DNA of 6,339 bases from an uncultured Verrucomicrobiota bacterium. GTDB lineage: Bacteria > Verrucomicrobiota > Kiritimatiellia > RFP12 > UBA1067. The notes below the pieces were generated by a model, which saw only the letters and a program-made list of their open reading frames with translations, was not told the origin of the DNA and made no database searches. The position numbers were made by a program, and so were the translations under genes. Location of the stretch: contig CALCDB010000085.1 of NCBI GenBank assembly GCA_937901395.1, forward strand, positions 1 to 6,339. Reading direction: 5' to 3'. Positions 1 through 6,027 of this stretch are shown piece after piece. Each line of letters opens with the position of its first letter. Position 1 is the stretch's first letter.

Positions 1-49
1 TATACCATTTCAAACGAAAGTTATCAACGCAAAACTGCCATCAATTCAC
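1..49. other. Short AT-richer stretch downstream of operon's last visible gene
   Basis: These 49 bases follow the TAG stop of the GspG-like gene. I see no GC-rich hairpin followed by a T-run on the minus strand, so no intrinsic terminator is supported. A minus-strand ATG at 8-6 could start another gene, but too little sequence remains to judge and no Shine-Dalgarno site precedes it. Confidence 0.4.
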
Positions 50-760
50 CTATTGCTTTTGCGCTTCTCTATACTGCTGCATCTCTTTCTCTATGCGCGC
101 CTTCGCCCCCTCGTCGGGCGCCACCACGATTCCCCTAAGATGATACGGCGCCCATGTCTTCGCCCATGAAGTATCCTTGAATGGACGCTCAAACATCTCC
201 TTCGTAGCCACTATATCGTCCGCCGTACCCGCCTGTCGGTCGGGTCCCTTTGAATATAGCGCAATCTCCGTGCGCTCCGCGGTCGGCGCGAGGTATACGT
301 AGTCCTCCCCCCATGGATCCTTCACGATCGTGCTTTGGTACGGTTCATCCCAATCCTTGTTTTTTATTGAGACATACGGACCATTCCAGCCCTGCTTGAT
401 CACCGAGCGTTTCACGAGGATATCGAGGCCTTCCTCCTTGGTAGGGTACGCGCCAACATGATACTTGAAGCGTCCCAGCGCAACCGCCATCGCCTCTACG
501 GACTTTCTCGCCTGCAGGAGTTTCGCATCGACCTGCGCCTTTCCCCAGATTGGCACGCCCTTGCCGAGCGATGCGATTACCGCCGCGCCCAACGGAATCA
601 AGATCAATATGATTATCGCATAGAACAACGGGCCGCGCTTCAATTGCGGGGCGCTGCTTAAGTTCAGTTCATTCCGCTTCAATTCATATTCGCGCTTGAT
701 TGCCCTTATCGCCGCTTTCGACGACTTGCGGTGCATAGGCGAGTTCATCAGCTTCGTCAT
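50..760 (-). CDS. GspG-domain pseudopilin-like protein with non-canonical uncleaved N terminus
   Basis: The 236-residue protein resembles the major pseudopilin GspG of type II secretion. Visible GspG hallmarks are the helix that ends in GAYPTKEEGLDIL (103-115), WNGPYV (125-130), the KDPWGEDYVYL block (147-157) and a SKGPDRQAGTADDI loop (170-183), which matches the calcium-binding loop of GspG (D174, D181, D182). The hydrophobic segment is at about 44-65. In place of the usual G^FTLIE processing site the sequence reads KRGPLFYA: Pro is at +1 and there is no Glu at +5. A 42-residue basic leader (11 Lys/Arg, 3 Glu) precedes it. I infer a permanently anchored inner-membrane protein with a periplasmic GspG domain. 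The chosen ATG overlaps the stop of the phosphorylase gene by 4 nt (ATGA) and has AAAGGA four bases upstream. Residues 186-236 form a C-terminal tail of unknown role, ending in a charged, probably helical stretch. Family assignment is firm; its role is not. Confidence 0.85.
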   Translation of the reverse strand: MTKLMNSPMHRKSSKAAIRAIKREYELKRNELNLSSAPQLKRGPLFYAIIILILIPLGAAVIASLGKGVPIWGKAQVDAKLLQARKSVEAMAVALGRFKYHVGAYPTKEEGLDILVKRSVIKQGWNGPYVSIKNKDWDEPYQSTIVKDPWGEDYVYLAPTAERTEIALYSKGPDRQAGTADDIVATKEMFERPFKDTSWAKTWAPYHLRGIVVAPDEGAKARIEKEMQQYREAQKQ

Positions 761-2067
761 ACTATCCTTTCCAGGATGAGCGCGCTCCCATCGGATGCCT
801 CGCCATTGCTCTCGATCGTGAACGCCTTGTAGAGTTCGCCGGCCGCTTGTTCAAGTCCATCGGGGTTGGACGATTTTTCCAACGTAGCCAATGGTGTTCC
901 CGTAGTTACCTTATCGCCAACCGAAACCGCGAGCGTGATGCCCGCGAGCGGATCGATGCGATCGCCGGCCTGAACGCGTCCCGCGCCAAGCGCGAGCCCC
1001 ACTCTGCCGACTCGCTCGGCGTCGATTGCGGAAACGTAGCCCGACTTCATCGCCTGGATGGTGAACTTGAAGGTCGGCCGCTTAAGCACATCGGCGAAGG
1101 CGCTCATGCTTCCGCCATGCGCCGCCACCATCGCCTCGAAGCGAGCGAGCGCCGAACCATCCGCCAATTTCGCGCGGCAGAGATCGCGCGCTTCTTCAAG
1201 CGGCATTTCCTTGGCGAGCGATACCATCAAGGCGGAGAATTCGATGCACAGCTCGGCGATGCGCGCATACTTGGCGCGGTCGGGCGTGGCGGGGCTCAGA
1301 ATCGCGATCGCCTCCTTCACCTCGTTGGCGTTGCCAACCGCGAACCCCAAGGGCGCATCCATATTCGTAACCAAGGCCGCCGCCTTGCGTCCCGCCGCCT
1401 TCGCGCCGGAAACGAGCGCATTGGCGAGTTCGAGCGCCGCCTCGCGCGTCTTCATGAACGCGCCCTTGCCGCACTTCACGTCGAACACCAAAGTGCCAGA
1501 GCCCTCCGCCAATTTCTTGGAAAGTATGGAGCCAACGATCAATGGTATCGACGCCACGGTTCCCGTCACATCGCGCAACGCGTAGAGCTTCTTATCCGCC
1601 GGCGTTATCTCATCGGTCTGCACGGCCATCGCCACGCCCGCCTCCTTCACGATCTGCTGAAAGCGCTCCAGCGTCTGCGAACATGAATAGCCGGGAATGG
1701 TCTCGAGCTTATCCGCCGTTCCGCCAGTGATGCCGAGTCCGCGCCCGGTAAGCGAGGGCACGTATACTCCGCAAGCGGATGCGAGCGGCTGGATGATCAG
1801 CGAGAGCTTGTCGCCAACGCCGCCAGTGGAGTGCTTGTCGGCGGTTACCATATCCCAAGAAAGGCACCGCCCGGAGCGCATCATCGCGTCCGTCAAATCG
1901 GCGGTCTCGCGCTCGTTCATTCCCCTGCAGCATATCGCCATCGCCATCGCGCTCATTTGGTAATCGGGAATCTCTCCCTTGGTGAAGCCATCGATGAATT
2001 CGCGAATCTCCGCGCTGCCCAGCGCATAGCCCTCGCGCTTCTTATCAAGTAATAATTTCGCTATCAT
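757..2067 (-). CDS. Thymidine / pyrimidine-nucleoside phosphorylase
   Basis: This cytoplasmic enzyme cleaves pyrimidine (deoxy)nucleosides with phosphate to give the free base and (deoxy)ribose-1-phosphate, in nucleoside salvage. The 436 residues match the usual length of DeoA and Pdp. Visible motifs are DKHSTGGVGDK (77-87, phosphate site), TGRGLGITGGTADKLE (107-122, family signature), LRDVT (164-168), SILSKK (180-185), DVKCGKGAFMK (196-206) and the C-terminal GAGRVQAGDRIDPLAG (361-376). Residues R165, S180 and K184 have the same spacing as the base-binding R171, S186 and K190 of E. coli DeoA. The position that is His in the SGRGLGHTGGT motif of many homologues is Ile112 here, so thymidine-only versus broad pyrimidine specificity cannot be called. 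The gene follows tlyA by 2 nt with a strong ribosome site (GGAGG, 8-nt spacing), and its stop overlaps the start of the GspG-like gene. No deo-type partners are in view. Confidence 0.95.
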   Translation of the reverse strand: MIAKLLLDKKREGYALGSAEIREFIDGFTKGEIPDYQMSAMAMAICCRGMNERETADLTDAMMRSGRCLSWDMVTADKHSTGGVGDKLSLIIQPLASACGVYVPSLTGRGLGITGGTADKLETIPGYSCSQTLERFQQIVKEAGVAMAVQTDEITPADKKLYALRDVTGTVASIPLIVGSILSKKLAEGSGTLVFDVKCGKGAFMKTREAALELANALVSGAKAAGRKAAALVTNMDAPLGFAVGNANEVKEAIAILSPATPDRAKYARIAELCIEFSALMVSLAKEMPLEEARDLCRAKLADGSALARFEAMVAAHGGSMSAFADVLKRPTFKFTIQAMKSGYVSAIDAERVGRVGLALGAGRVQAGDRIDPLAGITLAVSVGDKVTTGTPLATLEKSSNPDGLEQAAGELYKAFTIESNGEASDGSALILERIV

Positions 2068-2069
2068 GA

Positions 2070-2804
2070 TTATTTCCTCCAGTATGAAAGATATTCGATA
2101 TTTCCCATCTCGCGTCCGCGAATCGGCGATTCCGCGAGACCCAGCAATTCAAGCTTCAATTCGGCGGTGGCGAACTGCACGATTTGGTCGCGCGCCTCCA
2201 GCCGCAAGCGCTCGTCTCTCACGAGACCGCCGGGCGCATTGCCCTTGCCGACTTCGAACTGCGGCTTGATGAGCGCCACGATCTCGCCGCCCTTCTCCAA
2301 TACGCTCGCGATCGGCGGCAGTATCAGGCGCAACGAGATGAACGATACGTCGGTAACCGCCAATAGCGGCTGACGGGGCAAGTCGGCGAGCTGCATGAAG
2401 CGCGCATTGTAATTTTCGCGCACCCATACGCGCGGATCGGTGCGCAACTTGTAGGCGAGTTGATTGGTGCCAACATCCACCGCCATCACATATTCCGCGC
2501 CATGCTGCAAGAGACAATCCGTAAAGCCGCCCGTTGAGCTGCCTACGTCGATGCAAACCTTGTTCTCCGCGCTAAGCGTATCGCCCCAAAGCCGAAAGGC
2601 GCCCTCGAGCTTCTCGCCCCCGCGCGAAACGAAACGCGGCGGCGCTTCCACTTCGATCTCCGCATCTTCGTCAAGCGAGCGCGAGGCCTTCGTTTCCACT
2701 TGCCCGGCTACCCGAACCTTGCCTTCCATTATCAGAGCTTGCGCACGCGAACGCGAATCAGTCAATCGCCTTTCCACCAACAGCAGATCAAGACGCTTCT
2801 TCAT
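2070..2804 (-). CDS. tlyA: TlyA-family rRNA (cytidine-2'-O)-methyltransferase
   Basis: TlyA enzymes transfer a methyl group from S-adenosylmethionine to the ribose 2'-OH of cytidine in 23S rRNA, and in some species also 16S rRNA. The 244-residue protein has an N-terminal S4 RNA-binding domain (about 1-60: RLDLLLVERRL, ALIMEGKVRV) and an FtsJ-like methyltransferase domain (about 60-244). Visible motifs are FVSRGGEKLEGA (58-69), the SAM-binding DVGSSTGGFTDCLL (86-99), AVDVGTNQLAYKLR (108-121), TDVSFISLR (151-159) and ALIKPQFEVG (177-186). K65, D152, K180 and E237 form the expected K-D-K-E tetrad. The protein stops seven residues after E237, so it lacks the C-terminal extension of long (M. tuberculosis-type) TlyA and looks more like the short type known to modify 23S only; that is inference. 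The start overlaps the PEGA gene by 4 nt (ATGA). No Shine-Dalgarno site is visible, so translation is probably coupled. Older annotations call this family hemolysin A. Confidence 0.95.
   Translation of the reverse strand: MKKRLDLLLVERRLTDSRSRAQALIMEGKVRVAGQVETKASRSLDEDAEIEVEAPPRFVSRGGEKLEGAFRLWGDTLSAENKVCIDVGSSTGGFTDCLLQHGAEYVMAVDVGTNQLAYKLRTDPRVWVRENYNARFMQLADLPRQPLLAVTDVSFISLRLILPPIASVLEKGGEIVALIKPQFEVGKGNAPGGLVRDERLRLEARDQIVQFATAELKLELLGLAESPIRGREMGNIEYLSYWRK
2076..2080 (-). promoter_or_regulatory. Ribosome binding site of nucleoside phosphorylase gene
   Basis: GGAGG lies eight bases before the ATG at 2067. It is formed by the codons TGG AGG for the W-R of the TlyA C terminus (YWRK-stop), so tlyA's 3' end doubles as the translation signal of the next gene. 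Confidence 0.8.
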
Positions 2805-3919
2805 GGCGCGGCATTGAGAAAATTGATCTTGCGAATTTCGCTGCGCGGGAAGCTTTGTTCGATGCCCAACTTCACTTCGATGATCACCGCTGTCGAGGTG
2901 TTCGCCTTGAGTATGCCCCTATAGGTTCCGTGAGAAGTCGTTACCTCGACATCCGGAATGAACACTCGTTTCATTCTGATGTTGTGGCGCGAAATCTTCG
3001 AGTTCTTGATATTGGGCCGTCTCACGGCTTCGGCGTAGCCATCTTTTCTTACTACGAGCCGATGCTCGCCCTCAAGCAGATTGGTCACGGGAAAGACGGC
3101 GCTGAATTCGGAATCTTCGCTAATCTCCTTCGTGGTGCCGATTACCACGCCATCCAATTCGATTTGCGCGCCGGCTGGAGACGTGCGAATATCGAGCCCG
3201 CCCATCATGCTTGATAGCTTGAACTCCTCATTGGCCGACTCCCCATTGCCAAGCACTACCTTGCGAGAAAGCGCGGCATAGCCATCGAGCTCGACGCGAA
3301 CCTCGTATTCGCCAGGCTGAAGCCCCGCAAGCGCCAATGGACCCTTCCCCTTGGGCTCGCCATTCACGTAAAAGCGCGCGCCTTCGGGAATGGAGGATAA
3401 GTGCAGCGTTCCCGGCAACGCCTTGAGCGAGATGGATAAGGTTTGCTCGTCGCTGGGCGCTATCTTTATCTCGCGCCTTTCGGTAATGAAGCCGGCCATC
3501 GAGAATTCGATGCTCGCCAATCCCTTGGGGATGCCCGTCAGCTTGATCGGGGTCTTGCCGCGAGCGATGCCATTTACCGAAACTTCCGCGCCCGCGGGAT
3601 CGCTCATCGCGTCGATGGTGCCCGAAGCGAGCAACATCTTCTCTTCGCGAACTACCGGCTTGCGTCCATCGAAGCTAACGGAAATCGTCTGATCGAGATA
3701 GCCCTCCTTGCGGAACTTCACCTTGTAATTGCCCTTGCAATCGAGATCGGTAACGAGGCGCGGCGTGCGCCCAACCGAAACGCCGTTGATCATGATGTCG
3801 CAATCTTGCGGATCGGTCTTGAGCAGCAATAGACCGGTATCGCCGAAGATGGCCTCCTCCGCCGGCGCCAAGCCAGCCATGAGCGCGAATGCGAACGCGA
3901 GCAGCAATGAACGTTTCAT
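2801..3919 (-). CDS. Exported PEGA-repeat protein
   Basis: The 372-residue protein begins with a clear signal peptide (MKRSLLLAFAFALMAGLAPA; likely cleavage after A20 in an A-P-A motif), so it should be exported. The mature part holds four PEGA-type beta repeats at about 29-98, 99-168, 169-236 and 239-316. Each has a 'P.(G/D)a.v.vnG...G.tP' start, for example DPAGAEVSVNGIARGKTP (107-124), and a later 'G.y.v.v...GY' element, for example GEYEVRVELDGYA. PEGA repeats are common in surface and periplasmic proteins and have no assigned enzyme activity. Residues about 318-368 (VTTSHGTYRGIL, then PRSEIRKINFL) form a small beta-rich end domain that recalls SH3- or Sm-like folds; this is a weak call. 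The only cysteines, C40 and C61, both lie in repeat 1 and could form a disulfide. The start has a strong AGGGAGG site and follows the FHA gene by 1 nt. Co-transcription suggests a shared envelope role. Confidence 0.9.
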   Translation of the reverse strand: MKRSLLLAFAFALMAGLAPAEEAIFGDTGLLLLKTDPQDCDIMINGVSVGRTPRLVTDLDCKGNYKVKFRKEGYLDQTISVSFDGRKPVVREEKMLLASGTIDAMSDPAGAEVSVNGIARGKTPIKLTGIPKGLASIEFSMAGFITERREIKIAPSDEQTLSISLKALPGTLHLSSIPEGARFYVNGEPKGKGPLALAGLQPGEYEVRVELDGYAALSRKVVLGNGESANEEFKLSSMMGGLDIRTSPAGAQIELDGVVIGTTKEISEDSEFSAVFPVTNLLEGEHRLVVRKDGYAEAVRRPNIKNSKISRHNIRMKRVFIPDVEVTTSHGTYRGILKANTSTAVIIEVKLGIEQSFPRSEIRKINFLNAAP

Positions 3920-3920
3920 C

Positions 3921-5225
3921 TTACTTGCCTCCCTTCATGCGCTTCTCCACATCCAGCATCTTATCGGATGCCTTGCGATGGCGCTCGTCGTTGCGATCCG
4001 GAATCATCTCGATCAGCACCTTGAGTTCGCGGGCGGCGTCTTCCCACTGACCCAAGTTAATCGCCCGATCGACCAAGAAATTCTGCTCGCTGTAACGATG
4101 CTCCAATTCCTTCGTCGAACGCTCCATTCCCTCGCGCGCCTCGACGATGCACTCCGGTTTCGGGTTCACGGTATCCAAGTAGAATATCGCTTCGCGATAC
4201 GCCGCCACCGAGCCGAAGAGATTGCCGTATTGCGCATCACGATCTTCCCACTTGGAACGTCCAAGCACGATGGAATCCTTCGCCAAGGCGATCAGCTTCT
4301 CCCGCGAAAGCTGCACCGCCCATATCCCCAATTGATTCTTCGAGAAGGTCTCCAGCTTCTCGCGCAGCTTGCGAAACGGCTGGGGCTCTTGAGCGTTGAT
4401 TACCCTTACCTTGCAAGCGCCGTTATCATATATCGCCTTGAGAATCCAACTCTCGAGTTGCGGTGGATCGCCCTCGACGCCGACATAATCGCCCTCGACG
4501 CCGCGCAATGCCTCATACGATAATAGCGCCGCTATTTCCTCGCTCGCCTTCTCGTCCAATGTCTGCATTTTCACGAAATGGCGATTATCCTTGGGAACGT
4601 CATCTACCTCTACCTTCAATACGCCATTGCTTAGGATAAGCTCATAACGATAGATGCCATTGGAATCGGCCTCCACCTTCTCGTAGTAGAATTCGCGAAG
4701 CTCATTGCGACTATCCACCACCACTATCGGCGCGGTCTCCGGTTTGGGCGAAGGCAACAGCAACAGCAGGCAAATCGCCCCCACGACCATCAACACCGCC
4801 ACCAGCCAAAGTATGTTCGCGAGTTTGGATCGTCCCTTCGCCTTGGGTTCCGATGGCTTCGCCGCGCTTTCGCCCAGCCCCAAGTCCACCTTGCGCGGCA
4901 TTGCCGCCATGCCCTCGCCAACTACCTCGATCGCCGTTGCGCCAACTTCGATGCGATCGCCAATCGAGAGTTTGAGCGGCTCCTTGCCGATTACCTCGCC
5001 ATTGACGATCGTCCCATTCGCGCTGGAGAGGTCGATTACCTGAATTCCGCCCTCGTCATTCGCCTCGAATAGACAATGGTTGCGAGAAAGCTGTTCATCG
5101 GGAATGTGGATATCGTTCATCGAAGAGCGCCCCAAGCGCAACTTCTTCGCATTGTTGCCATCGAGCGAGAAGCGCCGCCCCTTTAGCTCGCCATTGACAA
5201 TCAGCAATTCCGGATGCTTCGCCAT
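3921..5225 (-). CDS. FHA-domain single-pass membrane protein
   Basis: The 434-residue protein has an N-terminal FHA domain (about 6-103) with the canonical phosphothreonine-binding elements GRS (32-34), SRNH (47-50) and SSANGTIVNG (67-76). A Lys/Pro-rich linker follows (about 110-134), then one membrane span at about 136-157 (NILWLVAVLMVVGAICLLLLL). FHA domains are cytoplasmic, so residues 158-434 are probably periplasmic. This part has a mixed region I do not recognise (171-325) and a charged helical C terminus (about 335-434; LGQWEDAARELKVLIEMIP at 391-409) that looks TPR-like. The in-frame ORF extends 119 codons further upstream, but that stretch overlaps the tadC-like gene. The start chosen here sits in a TAATG stop/start overlap with AAAGGA eight bases upstream and gives an FHA domain with the usual short N terminus. 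The arrangement cytosolic FHA, membrane span, periplasmic domain recalls inner-membrane ring proteins such as YscD/PrgH; homology is not shown. Confidence 0.88.
   Translation of the reverse strand: MAKHPELLIVNGELKGRRFSLDGNNAKKLRLGRSSMNDIHIPDEQLSRNHCLFEANDEGGIQVIDLSSANGTIVNGEVIGKEPLKLSIGDRIEVGATAIEVVGEGMAAMPRKVDLGLGESAAKPSEPKAKGRSKLANILWLVAVLMVVGAICLLLLLPSPKPETAPIVVVDSRNELREFYYEKVEADSNGIYRYELILSNGVLKVEVDDVPKDNRHFVKMQTLDEKASEEIAALLSYEALRGVEGDYVGVEGDPPQLESWILKAIYDNGACKVRVINAQEPQPFRKLREKLETFSKNQLGIWAVQLSREKLIALAKDSIVLGRSKWEDRDAQYGNLFGSVAAYREAIFYLDTVNPKPECIVEAREGMERSTKELEHRYSEQNFLVDRAINLGQWEDAARELKVLIEMIPDRNDERHRKASDKMLDVEKRMKGGK
3928..3934 (-). promoter_or_regulatory. Ribosome binding site of PEGA gene
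   Basis: AGGGAGG, a strong Shine-Dalgarno match, lies eight bases before the ATG at 3919. It is encoded by the final KGGK codons of the FHA gene. It supports the start that gives a complete signal peptide. Confidence 0.8.
4467..4503. repeat. Short tandem in-frame repeat in FHA gene
   Basis: A 16-base perfect repeat (4467-4482 and 4488-4503, sequence ATCGCCCTCGACGCCG on the plus strand) recurs with a period of 21 bases. On the coding strand it encodes GVEGD twice (residues 242-246 and 249-253, GVEGDYVGVEGDPP). The period is a multiple of three, so the frame is kept. It looks like a local duplication in the periplasmic part of the protein. Confidence 0.8.
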
Positions 5226-6025
5226 TAGAATATTCCTTTCATTGCCTGACTCAACACGGGGCCGAGCAGAATGATGAATACCGCGGGAAAGATGCACAAC
5301 ATCAACGGGCCCAACATCTTCACGGGCGCTTCCGCCGCCAACTTCTCCGCACGGTCGAAACGCCGCGAACGAAGCTGGTCCGACTGGATGCGCAAGATCG
5401 CGCCAATCGAAACGCCGAGCTCGTCCGCCTGAATGAGCGCATACGCTACCGACTTGAGATCGCTCTGCCCCACGCGAAGCGCCATATTGCGAAGCGCTTC
5501 CTTGCGCGAAGAGCCAACCTGTATCTCCTTCGTCATGCGCAAAAGCTCTTCGTTCAATGCATCCAATTTGCGCGACTTGCAATTGCGCTGCAAGGCGCCG
5601 ATGAAGTCCATTCCCGCCTCGACCGAAAGCGTGAGCAGATCCAATACGAACGGCAATGAACGCTGAATCGAAAGATGCCGCCGCTTAATCGCCCGCCCCA
5701 ACCAGAAGTCGGGGAAAATCCAAAACAGCATCAACTTGAGCGCCACGAATTCCTCGCCGCTGATGAGCCCCTCCAATCCGCCTTGCACCAGCAGACGATC
5801 GGCGGAAACCACCGACGATCTGAAGATCGGCTGGGATACCAACGCGTGAAAGTTCGGGGCGAACGGCAATAGCAGCTTGAATAGCGTGGGTATTGAACGC
5901 GCTTGCTTGCGCCCATCCGCAAGCGTTACGTAGGTAACATCGCCAGCCGCGCTGATTACGCAACCGATGAACGCCGCCGCCGCAAGCGCCCATATCGCTA
6001 TCACTACTATGCCTAATGCGCTCAT
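5225..6025 (-). CDS. Type II secretion F-family protein, TadC-like
   Basis: F-family proteins are polytopic inner-membrane platforms that couple a secretion or pilus ATPase to filament assembly; TadC is the form found in Tad/Flp pilus systems. The 266 residues have an N-terminal membrane span (about 4-26), a cytoplasmic stretch, a short hydrophobic segment ending in the FPDFWL motif (104-109), and the T2SF domain (about 123-255: RSLPFVLDLLTLSVEAGMDFIGALQR, then ALIQADELGVSIGAIL at 196-211). A final membrane span lies at about 237-257 (MLGPLMLCIFPAVFIILLGPV). The stretch before FPDFWL is much shorter than I expect for TadC, so one hydrophobic hairpin may be missing. The usual partner genes (TadB, the TadA/CpaF ATPase) are not in the window. 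The start lies 2 nt after the upstream stop codon, with no clear ribosome site, so coupled translation is likely. The end overlaps the FHA gene by 1 nt (TAATG). Confidence 0.88.
   Translation of the reverse strand: MSALGIVVIAIWALAAAAFIGCVISAAGDVTYVTLADGRKQARSIPTLFKLLLPFAPNFHALVSQPIFRSSVVSADRLLVQGGLEGLISGEEFVALKLMLFWIFPDFWLGRAIKRRHLSIQRSLPFVLDLLTLSVEAGMDFIGALQRNCKSRKLDALNEELLRMTKEIQVGSSRKEALRNMALRVGQSDLKSVAYALIQADELGVSIGAILRIQSDQLRSRRFDRAEKLAAEAPVKMLGPLMLCIFPAVFIILLGPVLSQAMKGIF
5234..5239 (-). promoter_or_regulatory. Ribosome binding site of FHA gene
   Basis: AAAGGA ends eight bases before the ATG at 5225. It lies within the last codons of the tadC-like gene (the K-G of MKGIF). Together with the TAATG junction it fixes the FHA gene start at 5225 rather than at any start in the longer upstream open frame. 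Confidence 0.7.
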
Positions 6026-6027
6026 TT

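Noticed and set aside
1..49. Possible intrinsic terminator after the last gene
   Set aside because: No stable inverted repeat followed by a T-run could be found on the minus strand.
50..760. Ordinary type II secretion GspG major pseudopilin
   Set aside because: The prepilin peptidase signature is absent, the leader is far longer than usual, and no other gsp genes lie in the window, so the plain gspG name was not given.
847..1686. 279-codon open frame on the plus strand, with others at 1058-1585 and 1697-1963
   Set aside because: They lie antisense to a fully conserved nucleoside phosphorylase gene. Their products are Arg/His/Ala-rich with no recognisable domain, as expected for the complement of GC-rich codons.
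3729..4523. 264-codon open frame on the plus strand
   Set aside because: It runs antisense across the PEGA/FHA gene boundary, its product shows no domain, and both genes on the other strand have clear domains and ribosome sites.
5226..5582. 119-codon N-terminal extension of the FHA frame
   Set aside because: It overlaps most of the T2SF domain of the tadC-like gene in another frame, has low-complexity composition, and a better start with TAATG coupling and AAAGGA exists at 5225.
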